Below are positions 34,042-42,337 of a stretch of DNA of 64,000 bases, piece after piece. Position 1 is the first letter of the stretch; each line of letters opens with the position of its first letter. Source of the DNA: Candidatus Nitrososphaera gargensis Ga9.2 (GTDB lineage Archaea > Thermoproteota > Nitrososphaeria > Nitrososphaerales > Nitrososphaeraceae); contig NC_018719.1 in the NCBI RefSeq assembly GCF_000303155.1, positions 1,116,001 through 1,180,000 of the forward strand. The letters run 5' to 3'. The position numbers were made by a program, and so were the translations under genes. The notes beneath the pieces were generated by a model. That model was not told where the DNA came from and did not search any database. It saw only the letters and a program-made list of their open reading frames with translations.

Positions 34042-34644
34042 ATGGAACCCTTTACAGTGCTCAAGAGCAAGGCGACCCCGCTTGACAGGGTCAACGTCGA
34101 CACCGATCAGATAGTTCCAAAGCAATTTCTGAAGCTTGTCAACCGGACGGGTTTTGGCAAGTACCTGTTTTACGACTGGCGCTTTGATAGGGACGGCAGA
34201 CCAAGGAGCGACTTTGTGCTGAACAACCCAAAATATTCCGGCAGGCAGATCCTGCTTGCCCGGGACAACTTTGGAAGCGGAAGCTCGCGCGAGCACGCCG
34301 CGTGGGCAATCTTTGACTACGGGTTTCGGGCTGTAATCGCGCCGTCCTTTGCAGACATTTTCTACAACAACTGCTTCAAAAACGGCATACTGCCTGTCCG
34401 GCTCAAGTCCAGCGAAGTCGACTATTTGTTCAAGAACGAGGACCTTGACATTGAGATTGACCTTGCAGAACAGCTTGTGGTGGTGGCAGGCAGCGGCCGC
34501 AAGATGCACTTTGAGATAGACGAGTTCCGCAAGAAACTCTTGCTTGAAGGTCTGGACAGCATAGGGCTCACCCTGCAGCTTGAAGACCATATCGCAAGGT
34601 ATGAAAGGCAGAACCGGATGTTTTTCGCTCCGAGCGACAGCTGA
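34042..34644 (+). CDS. leuD: 3-isopropylmalate dehydratase small subunit
   Basis: The 200-residue swivel domain: DRVNVDTDQIVPKQFLKLVN, GFGKYLFYDWRFDRDGRP, RDNFGSGSSREHAAWAIFDY and FADIFYNNCFKNGILPV. These are bacterial LeuD motifs; the R/K-rich loop favours isopropylmalate over homoaconitate. It starts six bases after leuC. Confidence 0.95.
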   Translation: MEPFTVLKSKATPLDRVNVDTDQIVPKQFLKLVNRTGFGKYLFYDWRFDRDGRPRSDFVLNNPKYSGRQILLARDNFGSGSSREHAAWAIFDYGFRAVIAPSFADIFYNNCFKNGILPVRLKSSEVDYLFKNEDLDIEIDLAEQLVVVAGSGRKMHFEIDEFRKKLLLEGLDSIGLTLQLEDHIARYERQNRMFFAPSDS

Positions 34645-34698
34645 CAAGATTTTTATCCTGAGCCACTTTGAGGAAAGGTAAGAGAGAGGAAGTAGTAG

Positions 34699-36069
34699 TT
34701 GGCCGGCATTGTCGCCGTTTACAGCCACGGCACGAACAACAAGAACATCATTTATTACCTTGCCCACTCGATGAGGATGCTCCAGCACCGGGGCAAGGCA
34801 TACTGGAAAATGATGGTGGGCAATGCCGCCACCGGCGCAGAAGGATGGCTCCCGGCAGACGATGCAATACTGAGGATTGCTCAGAAGGAAAAGCTGCATG
34901 GAAACAACGGCATAGGCTATCTCTCAAAGAGGCCGCCGCCGTTCCCAAGCATGAACAACATCTGGGTCGCGTTTGACGGCTTTTTTGTAGACACTGAAAA
35001 GCTGCACCTGCACCCATACATCGGGCCGGCCCGTGACTCTGACTCGCTCTTCAAGATCTACCACATTTTCATCCAGCTCCTGATCCAGAAAAAGAACCCT
35101 GAGCGCGCAGCCGAGTTTCTGGACAGGCACCTGAGGGGCAACCTCCTGGTGAAGGTGGGCGACGAGATCTACGCATACCGCGACAGCACAGGCTTCAAGC
35201 CGCTCGTGACTGCGACCAACTACGACAAGACACTCAACATCATCGCATCAGAGAACTCGCTCAGGACGTCACTTATCGATATGCAGTTTTCTGACGTCAT
35301 GCCCGGCCAGCTACTAAAGATGAGCAAAAAGAGCGGGCTTGAAGTCATTGCCAGCACATCGACCATCAAGATGATGATGGACCCGTTTGAGTTCATACGA
35401 GAGTCAAACGTCGTGGCGACGGTCAACGGCAAGAGTGTCTACCAGATCCGAAAGAACATTGGGAAAGAGCAGGCCAACTTCTTGTCAAAGGATCTGGACA
35501 TTGATTCTGCTTACGCCGAGCCTGACTACACGCGCCCCATGACCCTCGGCTTTGGACTTGAGTACCAAAAGCATTCTAAGGGATTCGAGATTGCAGAGGG
35601 CATAATCAAGGACAGGTATGACGACTCGGATCACATGATCGACTTTTCAGAGCAGGTCAGCAAGAACAAGCTGCTCACTACCGGCAGGTCGCTCAAGTTC
35701 GTCATGCAGAACCTCGTTCAGGGAAAAAAGATAGCGACTGTGCAGGGCACCATCCAGACCGGCAGCACCACGCGAGAGACAATATACTACCTGAAGAACG
35801 CCGGCGCAAAGTGCATAGATGTCGTCGTGAGCTACGTGCCGACCGTAGATGGGAGGCAGGTTGGACTGTATACACAAAACCGCGACCTTATTGCAAATAA
35901 GTACGTGGGCGAAGTGTCTTCCATCAACGAGCTGAACCAGAAGGTCGCAAGGGAGATAGGCTCCGACACTGTATATTACAACTCGCCGGCGGTCTTGGCA
36001 AAGGGCATTGGTGTGCCTGAGAACAACCTGTGGTTCCCAGAATGGGTAAGGTTCCTCGATTATAAATGA
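34699..36069 (+). CDS. PurF-like amidophosphoribosyltransferase paralogue lacking the catalytic Cys
   Basis: The 456-residue protein has the order of PurF: an Ntn glutaminase domain followed by a type-I phosphoribosyltransferase domain (VMQNLVQGKKIATVQGTIQT, GSTTRETIYYLKNAGA). PurF must begin M-C-G-I after processing, with Cys as the nucleophile. Here it begins with a TTG, then AGIVAVYSHGTNN, so the nucleophile is Ala. The PRPP loop is also altered: VQGTIQTGSTTRE replaces the usual acidic V-D-D-S-I-V-R-G-T-T. Both activities are probably gone and a regulatory or binding role is inferred. It follows leuCD by about 55 bp, and its stop overlaps the next gene's start. Confidence 0.8.
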   Translation: MAGIVAVYSHGTNNKNIIYYLAHSMRMLQHRGKAYWKMMVGNAATGAEGWLPADDAILRIAQKEKLHGNNGIGYLSKRPPPFPSMNNIWVAFDGFFVDTEKLHLHPYIGPARDSDSLFKIYHIFIQLLIQKKNPERAAEFLDRHLRGNLLVKVGDEIYAYRDSTGFKPLVTATNYDKTLNIIASENSLRTSLIDMQFSDVMPGQLLKMSKKSGLEVIASTSTIKMMMDPFEFIRESNVVATVNGKSVYQIRKNIGKEQANFLSKDLDIDSAYAEPDYTRPMTLGFGLEYQKHSKGFEIAEGIIKDRYDDSDHMIDFSEQVSKNKLLTTGRSLKFVMQNLVQGKKIATVQGTIQTGSTTRETIYYLKNAGAKCIDVVVSYVPTVDGRQVGLYTQNRDLIANKYVGEVSSINELNQKVAREIGSDTVYYNSPAVLAKGIGVPENNLWFPEWVRFLDYK

Positions 36070-36395
36070 AGAGGGTAAGCGACATCGATCCGGGCAGGAT
36101 CAGCCGGCCGCCTGATAGGGTAAAGGTCATTTTGGCAGAAGGCGAGCAGAAAAATCAGGGCTTTGTCATCAAACGGGTAGAGATGAGGCAGTTCATCGAG
36201 CGCAAGGACGACTGGCTTGGCGATTACTCACTCCTCACCGTGCTGGTAGAAACCGACAAAGGAACAGCGGAAATGAAGTACGACGAAGGCTTTAGAGGGC
36301 CGGATGCGCTTGATTCTGCGGTGACTATGCTTACGCAGTACGTCGGACTTGCGTCGCTCATAAACCGCGCGCTGATAGAACTATTGCAGCAGTAA
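36066..36395 (+). CDS. Conserved hypothetical protein coupled to the PurF-like gene
   Basis: The 109-residue protein overlaps the stop of the PurF-like gene by four bases (ATGA), so the two are translationally coupled. It has a mixed beta-rich start (RVKVILAEGEQKNQGFVIKR, SLLTVLVETDKGTAEMKYDE) and a C-terminal helix (MLTQYVGLASLINRALIELL). No motif is recognised. It is the obvious candidate partner of the PurF-like pseudoenzyme. Confidence 0.7.
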   Translation: MKRVSDIDPGRISRPPDRVKVILAEGEQKNQGFVIKRVEMRQFIERKDDWLGDYSLLTVLVETDKGTAEMKYDEGFRGPDALDSAVTMLTQYVGLASLINRALIELLQQ

Positions 36396-36421
36396 AATTT
36401 GGCACAATAGTTTTTCATACA

Positions 36422-36631
36422 ATGCTCTACAATAACGACGCTTATGTAAAATATATCAAAGAACTCTACCACAATGCAATGGCACTGCCACACAGCGGAC
36501 TACGACTCAACAACCTTTTCAGCCGGGAAAAGACATGTGCCTGCGGGCATCCAGCAAAATATCATATACAAGGCTTTTCAAAGTGCCTGTTCGGCGTGTG
36601 CGGCTGCGACCACTACTATAACAGCTGCTAG
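36422..36631 (+). CDS. Small Cys-rich zinc-binding protein
   Basis: A 69-residue protein whose C-terminal half carries TCACGHPAKYHIQGFSKC, followed by LFGVCGCDHYYNSC. The two Cys-x-Cys/Cys-x-x units plus His suggest one zinc site. ATG start 26 bp after the previous gene. It overlaps the end of the opposite-strand nucleotidase gene by four bases. Confidence 0.6.
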   Translation: MLYNNDAYVKYIKELYHNAMALPHSGLRLNNLFSREKTCACGHPAKYHIQGFSKCLFGVCGCDHYYNSC

Positions 36632-37224
36632 AGCAGCTTTTCTGCCTCGCTTAGGGAATTCACTCTCACTGGCCACTCAAAGTCCTTATTCCACGGCTGG
36701 TTGAATAGTATCGCCGACTTGGGGGCAGTAATGTCTACAAGGTTCTTTGGCGCGTCATCTATCAGCACATCAAACGGGTAGCTGGCCTTTGGCACAGAAT
36801 CATAGATGAAAAGCAACTCATCTGCATAGACACGGTGCAGGTCAAGCCACATGGCAACGTAGGGCACTGTAGGCCTCTCTCTCTTTGTGATTATCGAGAT
36901 CCTGTATCCCTTGCGGTGGATGCGCTTTGTGACGTCGCCGATATTGGGCTCGGTCGGGGGTATTTCGCGCCACCTATGTTTCCAGACGTGGCTAAAGTAG
37001 CGGTAGACCGTGTCTGGAGTTATCGGCAGTACTGTGGGGATGTCCCACCTGATGATCTCTTTTTTCGTAACTCGCGTCCCGCTCCGCTTGCTGTACTCGT
37101 CTGCCCAGACTAGCATCACGTCGGCAAGTACAGAGTCGACATCAATAGCCACCGTCTTGACAGCTTCGGTCACCTTTGGCGCTTTGCCCTCTGTTGTTGT
37201 GGTCAACAATATGATCGGCAGCAA
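36628..37224 (-). CDS. HAD-superfamily 5'(3')-deoxyribonucleotidase-like protein
   Basis: The 198-residue protein has the HAD motif I VAIDVDSVLADVMLVWADEY (Asp nucleophile and second Asp), a threonine-type motif II in GYRISIITKRE, and a C-terminal DVLIDDAPKN with acidic residues for Mg2+. The arrangement fits the NT5C/5'(3')-deoxyribonucleotidase family, which dephosphorylates nucleotides. Pyrimidine 5'-nucleotidase or a general phosphatase is possible. Confidence 0.78.
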   Translation of the reverse strand: MLPIILLTTTTEGKAPKVTEAVKTVAIDVDSVLADVMLVWADEYSKRSGTRVTKKEIIRWDIPTVLPITPDTVYRYFSHVWKHRWREIPPTEPNIGDVTKRIHRKGYRISIITKRERPTVPYVAMWLDLHRVYADELLFIYDSVPKASYPFDVLIDDAPKNLVDITAPKSAILFNQPWNKDFEWPVRVNSLSEAEKLL

Positions 37225-37245
37225 TTACTGCTTATTTATAGAATA

Positions 37246-37431
37246 TCAATAATGCTGGTTTTTTGCTCGCGCAGAAATCTCACTGCTTGCGCTCGCTTTC
37301 TTCGTATTCCCTGTGTCCGTCATGGCCTTGTGCTCTATTACATCTGGATGCGAGAAGAACAACATGTTGCATCTTTTGCAAACGTAACGGACGTTTTTCT
37401 TTTGAGCCACTTTTTTCTTTTGCACCAGCAT
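37246..37431 (-). CDS. Tiny C2H2-type zinc-finger protein
   Basis: A 61-residue basic protein with RYVCKRCNMLFFSHPDVIEH: Cys-x2-Cys, then two His five residues apart. The first 15 residues are Lys-rich and fit nucleic-acid binding. ATATTATAG lies just upstream of the ATG. One of several such proteins in the window. Confidence 0.6.
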   Translation of the reverse strand: MLVQKKKVAQKKNVRYVCKRCNMLFFSHPDVIEHKAMTDTGNTKKASASSEISARAKNQHY

Positions 37432-37539
37432 GATCTATAATATACCTACTGATGGCATGTTCTAGAATATTCTTTTGACGGAAGAAGATCGGTTATCAGC
37501 TTCCAATACCAAACTGCAGAGCAAAACAAATAGCATCGC

Positions 37540-37560
37540 GGCCAAATTCGAACCAGCGAC
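37540..37560 (-). repeat. tRNA T-arm fragment, possible att scar
   Basis: Nineteen of 21 bases match 38368-38388, the T-arm region of tRNA-Pro, in the same orientation and 0.8 kb on its 3' side. Archaeal integrases leave such partial tRNA copies at the far end of an integrated element. Confidence 0.55.
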
Positions 37561-37644
37561 ATAAAACCGCAATCATAACTAGTTTTTACTAATAATAAAG
37601 AGGTAACTAAATTCTGTATCTCATGTCGTTCTGCTACGTGTATT

Positions 37645-37752
37645 GTGACTGGTGAAAAGTGCGATATATGTCATATCAGAGAAACCACCAAAAAATGCGG
37701 CCTATGCTTTGACTGTCACTTTATGCATTGTCTTGGCGGGGTCGGCATTTGA
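37645..37752 (+). CDS. Possible 35-aa Cys/His-rich peptide
   Basis: From GTG 37645 the frame reads TGEKCDICHIRETTKKCGLC and then FDCHFMHCLGGVGI. Seven Cys and three His in 35 residues suggest a metal-binding fold or the remains of one. The frame is open upstream with two further Cys but no better start. No homologue is recognised. It lies between the tRNA fragment and tRNA-Pro and may be part of a decayed insertion. Confidence 0.3.
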   Translation: MTGEKCDICHIRETTKKCGLCFDCHFMHCLGGVGI

Positions 37753-37793
37753 TTGAAGGGCCGATAATTTCTATTACTACATAGATGGACTGG

Positions 37794-38003
37794 TTAATTG
37801 TGCAGCTGGCTGGTCGTACTGCCTGTTATGCTGTTGTGACCAGTTATCACTAAATAGATTGAAAAGCCGAAAAGACCCATGCCTATCGCATTAGGAATGA
37901 TCGATGATTGAATTAATGAGGCGGGATTATTTGTTGATGTATCATCAAAATAGTATGCAGCCACTGCAACTGTTAGCACTATTTCTGGCAAAATAACGTA
38001 CAA
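37794..38003 (-). CDS. Small hypothetical membrane protein
   Basis: Sixty-nine residues with two hydrophobic segments (YVILPEIVLTVAVAAYY and GMGLFGFSIYLVITG) joined by an Asn/Ser-rich loop. It starts at TTG because the frame has a TAG six codons upstream. No family is recognised. It lies in the 0.8-kb stretch between the tRNA fragment and tRNA-Pro. The rest of that stretch (38004-38361) shows no convincing gene. Confidence 0.45.
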   Translation of the reverse strand: MYVILPEIVLTVAVAAYYFDDTSTNNPASLIQSSIIPNAIGMGLFGFSIYLVITGHNSITGSTTSQLHN

Positions 38004-38361
38004 TAGTATCTTCGCAGCTTTCTAATTCTGTAAAAAGCCTAGAAATTAACTATCGGTAGGAACATGAAAATGATCTGCCAAGCTAGGCTAACCTTCTTTG
38101 ATGCGGGCACTGCTTTTCCTTTACTCGCATTGGCTATTATTTATTTTCATGTCCGTATCAATGACAAAACTGCATCCTATGTTTCAAATGAAAATATTTA
38201 AAATCGTGCCGAGCCGTTTTCTCTGTCCCGACTTGCTTACTGTAGAACGCAAAAACATCACTACCGCACCTAGGCCAGTAACTGCGAATATCATGTAGAA
38301 CAAGCTATTTGCGCTAATTTCAACGCATGCACTACCAATGATACAACATATCTAAGATAAT

Positions 38362-38434
38362 GGGGCCGGCCGGATTCGAACCAGCGACCTCCAGCGCCCG
38401 AGGCTGGCATCCTGCCAAGCTAGACAACGGCCCC
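38362..38434 (-). tRNA. tRNA-Pro(CGG)
   Basis: On the minus strand acceptor GGGGCCG pairs with CGGCCCC. The anticodon stem CCAGC/GCTGG encloses the loop CTCGGGC, giving anticodon CGG. The T-arm is GCTGG-TTCGAAT-CCGGC. The gene is 73 nt without an intron or encoded CCA. Confidence 0.95.
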
Positions 38435-38473
38435 TAGATTTCAGGGTCTGTGGATGCAATCCATATTATATAT

Positions 38474-38671
38474 TTAATATGAATGGTTGTTCGTCTTGTG
38501 AGACCTCAGCTCCTTAAAGCTGGCAAAAGCGAGGTGACATTTTTCGCACTGCCATTGCCTGGACTTGGCATCTTGGTATGATTCGAATGCGTGATCGCCC
38601 ACGCGATATGTCTTTGTCCGGTGATCGTAGGTCACCGGGTTATGGTTAATTCTATATTTGATACTGCTCAT
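38474..38671 (-). CDS. Tiny C2H2 zinc-finger protein
   Basis: A 65-residue protein with the canonical finger WQCEKCHLAFASFKELRSHK followed by His (C-x2-C-x12-H-x4-H). The N-terminal half is a beta-like segment (YRINHNPVTYDHRTKTYRVG). ATG start; AT-rich upstream. Probably binds nucleic acid or protein. Confidence 0.7.
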   Translation of the reverse strand: MSSIKYRINHNPVTYDHRTKTYRVGDHAFESYQDAKSRQWQCEKCHLAFASFKELRSHKTNNHSY

Positions 38672-38737
38672 AACTGGAATCTTGGTTCATTACTTTTAGC
38701 TTAAAAATAAAGTGGTGACACAATACAGAAGATAGTT

Positions 38738-39976
38738 CTACAAATTGCCATCGATCACGTTATCTTCTTCTTTCATGGATCTGTGGATCATGGCTACAAA
38801 CGTAGACAATGCCGCAACTACCAGCCATCCTGATGTCATCAGCAGGTAGGATACTTCTTTAGATGTGACCTGCGTTGTTATAGCGACGTCGCCGGCAGTG
38901 CGCACCGCAAGCGCGAGGATGACTAACAACACTGGCACGCTATTGAACTTTGTAAAACGGATCATCCTGCCAGTTATCGGCGGCAGCATGAGGGGCAGAT
39001 AAAGCGCGATCGTAAGCCCGATAAAGCCGATAGCAGTGTAGTGTATGGCAAGGTCGTAAAGCATATAGCTGCTGGAGACGTTAAACGCCGTTGCGACTGC
39101 AATGCCCGCATAAAGGAATAGAAATGCCAGCCTTGAATGCTGTATCGTGTACATGTAGCGAGCCTTCTTTTCGCCATGTATTAGGCGCATGATCTCGCTG
39201 TTGTCAAAGCCGCCAAAAATATACACAGCGCCGGCAAATGCCGCCGCGCATCCAAGCAATGCTACATTAAAGGCTATTGCGAGCAATGGATCGCCATGCA
39301 AAGCTGAAGATAGGCCAAGAACTACTGATATCGCGGCAAGCCCAAAAGAAACCGCCGACAGCCTTTTTCTGGGCCTAATAAAGCCGATAAAGGAAGGTAA
39401 GGTTTTGTACTCTACGCCAAATATCATCAGCACCGGAAATAGTAGCAGCAATTGCACTCCGCTCAATGGATTGCCTGCTGAATAACCTGCAAGGTGGATT
39501 CCGTTGATTGCAAGTAGCGTGATTACTGACAGCGAAATAAAATAATCAGCTATCCGCAAAAGCTTTGGGTGGATCCTGAGCGTCCATAGTGTGATGGCTG
39601 CAAATATTGACACGCCGGCGGCGCGCGCAAATGCGCCCGGCACCGACAGGTCGCTTCCAATTGCAGAGACAATCGAAGCCGCTACTGAAAACGCAACAAG
39701 TAGAAACGAAAAATACGTCAGTCTGATTGATGGCACTTGGACGTTTCTGAATCTTGGGACTATCATGTAGCCTACTCCCATTATGATCAGTGTCAGAAAG
39801 CCGTCAACTTGGAAGGATTTATGCAGCGAGAATGCGCCGCGGGCAAAAGCAAGATCCAATCCAAGAAGTGACATCATCCACAAGGAGCCAATGATCGAGC
39901 CAGCAAAGACAAGGATTACTGCCGTCACTATGAACGGCTTGCTCACCGGGCTAACCCTGACATCGCTTTCTGCCAA
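38738..39976 (-). CDS. NnrS-like polytopic membrane protein
   Basis: About 412 residues, with roughly ten to twelve membrane helices. The segment FSLHKSFQVDGFLTLIIMGV, followed by GYMIVPRFRN, matches the His-x-x-x-Q-x-x-G and GxxxxxxPR pattern of NnrS and related heme-Cu-like proteins. Further His lie in helices (INGIHLAGYS, IQHSRLAFLF, LAIHYTAIGFIG). NnrS relieves nitrosative stress, which would suit an ammonia oxidiser exposed to NO. Heme binding is not proven. TTG 39976 is preferred to the ATG at 40054, which would overlap the divergent small gene. Confidence 0.65.
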   Translation of the reverse strand: MAESDVRVSPVSKPFIVTAVILVFAGSIIGSLWMMSLLGLDLAFARGAFSLHKSFQVDGFLTLIIMGVGYMIVPRFRNVQVPSIRLTYFSFLLVAFSVAASIVSAIGSDLSVPGAFARAAGVSIFAAITLWTLRIHPKLLRIADYFISLSVITLLAINGIHLAGYSAGNPLSGVQLLLLFPVLMIFGVEYKTLPSFIGFIRPRKRLSAVSFGLAAISVVLGLSSALHGDPLLAIAFNVALLGCAAAFAGAVYIFGGFDNSEIMRLIHGEKKARYMYTIQHSRLAFLFLYAGIAVATAFNVSSSYMLYDLAIHYTAIGFIGLTIALYLPLMLPPITGRMIRFTKFNSVPVLLVILALAVRTAGDVAITTQVTSKEVSYLLMTSGWLVVAALSTFVAMIHRSMKEEDNVIDGNL

Positions 39977-40059
39977 CCTGAAATGAGATGCCGCGGGTCT
40001 ATATGATAGTTGCAAAACGTGCGATAACTTTATCTTCGACAATCGACCAGTCATGTCCT

Positions 40060-40266
40060 ATGGCCGATGCGATGTTCATGTATGCCGTAATGACTGGAAT
40101 AATGGCCTTCCTTGTGGCGGTCTGTTTTGGCGCAAGAGGAGCGCGCAAGCGCCGGGAGCCGGCGGAAGCGGCAGAATCGCATTCTACCGCAAGCAGCAGT
40201 TCGGGCGGCGGAACAACAAGAAGGATCAAGAAGTTCAAGTCAGATGGCACGCCGGTGTACGAATAG
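40060..40266 (+). CDS. Small membrane protein with a C-terminal KKFKSDGTPVYE motif
   Basis: Sixty-eight residues from ATG 40060: one membrane helix (MFMYAVMTGIMAFLVAVCFG), a basic/Ala/Ser linker and the C-terminus RRIKKFKSDGTPVYE. A second small gene at 61823 ends RIKKYTSDGKPIYD, so the tail is a conserved element. No function is known. It is divergent from the NnrS-like gene. Confidence 0.65.
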   Translation: MADAMFMYAVMTGIMAFLVAVCFGARGARKRREPAEAAESHSTASSSSGGGTTRRIKKFKSDGTPVYE

Positions 40267-40365
40267 GAAAAAATCTATCTATGTTAGCAATCGCCTGTAT
40301 CTCGGTCGCATCACTGTACTTGTTTGATGCGACTGTTTTAATAACATAGATGCGGGAATAGTCCA

Positions 40366-40464
40366 ATGGCAAAAAAAAGATCAACAACGCGTAGATCCAA
40401 GAAAGTCAAGGCCGGAAGAAAAGGCCGCGCCGCAACTCGCAGGCGCAAGTCTGCAATGATGTAA
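40366..40464 (+). CDS. Very basic 32-aa protein
   Basis: ATG 40366 opens a 32-residue frame: MAKKRSTTRRSKKVKAGRKG, then RAATRRRKSAMM. Roughly half the residues are Lys or Arg. It resembles a protamine-like or histone-tail-like DNA-binding peptide. TTTTAATAACATAG upstream can act as a promoter. Conservation of the frame would be the test. Confidence 0.6.
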   Translation: MAKKRSTTRRSKKVKAGRKGRAATRRRKSAMM

Positions 40465-40560
40465 CCGGCTCCTGAGCATCAGCCGCACTGGGAGCTATTA
40501 CTATCATTATTTTCTTAACGTTGCTTTCTCCTGAAGGCTAATAAGACCGGTCTGTCAAGG

Positions 40561-40707
40561 TTGGACAACAGACAATTGGTCAAAATAGAGGCGCACTCTG
40601 TGCGTCGACAAAATGCAAGCAGGGCAGAATTGTACCTGTGCCCTATTTGCAAGGCAGAGTTCAAAGAAAAGATCCTGTTGGCAATTCACATCGGGACAAA
40701 ACACTGA
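40561..40707 (+). CDS. Tiny C2H2 zinc-finger protein
   Basis: Forty-eight residues from TTG 40561, ending in LYLCPICKAEFKEKILLAIH followed by IGTKH: C-x2-C-x12-H-x4-H, a complete single finger. The N-terminus is basic. The frame is open slightly upstream but no ATG exists. Confidence 0.6.
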   Translation: MDNRQLVKIEAHSVRRQNASRAELYLCPICKAEFKEKILLAIHIGTKH

Positions 40708-40980
40708 AATGCATGCGCGAGAGTCTGTATACAAATCGCGCAAAACTAATTCTTTTCTGCAACTGCAGAAATTCACATCAGTCATGATATAAAACCGACC
40801 AAAAATTTCTGCATTTAATTAGAGATAAAATATCTCTCGATCATCAATGGGTGCCATATGAACAGCTGTAAGTCTTATAGAGACGGCAATCCATTGATTT
40901 TTTATGCATTAACTTTCATTAAACAATTTATCTAATAAACTAACGAATTTGTTAATATTTGTGTAGTGACACTAGTTGCA

Positions 40981-42270
40981 ATGAATGTTCTCATCCTAGG
41001 GATAGATGGATACATAGGCTGGAGCTTGGCAATGCATTTGGCAAAAAGGGGTCATAATGTAAGTGGTATCGATGACTTTGAAAGGAGAAAAAATGTTGAA
41101 TCCGTAGGTTCCACTTCTGCCATTCCTATCTTGGACATGGAAGAAAGGATCAGCTCCTTCAAGCAAATTCACGAAAAAGATATCTCGTTTTATGAAGGAA
41201 ATCTTTTGGACTATGATTTTCTGCAGCAAGTCGTCAGAGAAACAAAGCCCGATTCGATAGTACATTTGGCTGAGCAACCATCAGCCCCTTTTAGCATGAT
41301 AGATCGCGAGCATGCAATTTATACACAGCATAACAACATCGAGGGAACACTCAATGTATTGTATGCGATGAAAGAGTATGTCCCTGATTGCCATCTGGTC
41401 AAACTCGGGACAATGGGGGAATATGGCACTCCTAATGTAGATATTCCTGAAGGGTTTTTTGAAATAGAATTTAGAGGAAGGAAAGATACACTTCCTTTTC
41501 CAAGGCAGCCGGGAAGCCTGTACCACCTGAGCAAAGTGCATGACAGCGGAAACGTTCACTTTGCCTGCAGGATGTGGCGGCTTCGCTCTACAGACATCAT
41601 GCAAGGAGTAGTTTATGGTACAAGGACTGCAGAAATGGTGGACGATTCATTGATGACAAGATTCGACTTTGACGAGTGGTTTGGAACCGTAATAAACAGA
41701 TACTGCGCAGAGGCCGTCATAGGGCATCCTTTGACTCCATATGGCTCAGGAGGGCAAAAGAGGGGCTTTATTGACCTGATTGATTCTGTGCAATGCATAA
41801 GAATAGCGGTAGAGAATCCTCCAAGCAGGGGCGAATACCGCGTGTTCAATCAGCTGGACGAAATTTACAGCGTAAGCGAGCTTGCACAATATGTGGTCCA
41901 AGTAGGCAAAAAGCTTCGACTTGACGTCAAGATACAGCCAATATCGAATCCCAGAATAGAAAAGGAGGATCACTACTACAAGGTAGATCGCGAGCATTTG
42001 CGCAATCTTGGATTCCGCCCCACGAGGCGCATCACAGAAACCGTCGAGATCATGCTAACTGATCTGATAAAGTACAGGGACAGGATAATGGAAAGGAGCG
42101 AAGTGATACTGCCACGCACTACTTGGGCAAGAGGCACAGGTGAAAGAATGGCAGAACCAAGGATCTGGACAAAGGCGACAGCACTGCCGCAGCATTCTCA
42201 TACTGCGGCAGCAGATGCTTCCTCGTATCCGCATCCGACTTCGTCATTTGCAACTTCATCTGAGTCATGA
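40981..42270 (+). CDS. UDP-sulfoquinovose synthase homologue (SqdB/Agl3)
   Basis: About 429 residues of the extended SDR family. NAD-binding is in MNVLILGIDGYIGWSLAMHL. KLGTMGEYGTPNVDIPEGFF and the YHLSKVHDS motif (Tyr-x3-Lys) are the SQD1/SqdB/Agl3 hallmarks, and YGSGGQKRGFIDLIDSVQCI is also typical. The enzyme converts UDP-glucose and sulfite to UDP-sulfoquinovose, used in Sulfolobus N-glycans (Agl3) and in sulfolipid. A Thr/Ser/His-rich tail of about 40 residues is added. ATG 40981 is the family start. It opens the glycan-type gene island and is followed within 70 bp by two PIG-L genes. Confidence 0.85.
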   Translation: MNVLILGIDGYIGWSLAMHLAKRGHNVSGIDDFERRKNVESVGSTSAIPILDMEERISSFKQIHEKDISFYEGNLLDYDFLQQVVRETKPDSIVHLAEQPSAPFSMIDREHAIYTQHNNIEGTLNVLYAMKEYVPDCHLVKLGTMGEYGTPNVDIPEGFFEIEFRGRKDTLPFPRQPGSLYHLSKVHDSGNVHFACRMWRLRSTDIMQGVVYGTRTAEMVDDSLMTRFDFDEWFGTVINRYCAEAVIGHPLTPYGSGGQKRGFIDLIDSVQCIRIAVENPPSRGEYRVFNQLDEIYSVSELAQYVVQVGKKLRLDVKIQPISNPRIEKEDHYYKVDREHLRNLGFRPTRRITETVEIMLTDLIKYRDRIMERSEVILPRTTWARGTGERMAEPRIWTKATALPQHSHTAAADASSYPHPTSSFATSSES

Positions 42271-42337
42271 ACCATCATCAACAACAAAAAATCAATCGAT
42301 TCTGTTTTCGCATCTCCGGGAGGCAGCAGCAAGCCAG

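Noticed and set aside
33369-34899. Two long minus-strand frames (203 and 327 residues)
   Set aside because: They lie opposite leuC, leuD and the PurF-like gene, all of which have clear family motifs.
38098-38298. Short frames on both strands between the small membrane gene and tRNA-Pro
   Set aside because: One is hydrophobic on each strand, but no start, promoter or motif distinguishes them from AT-rich background.
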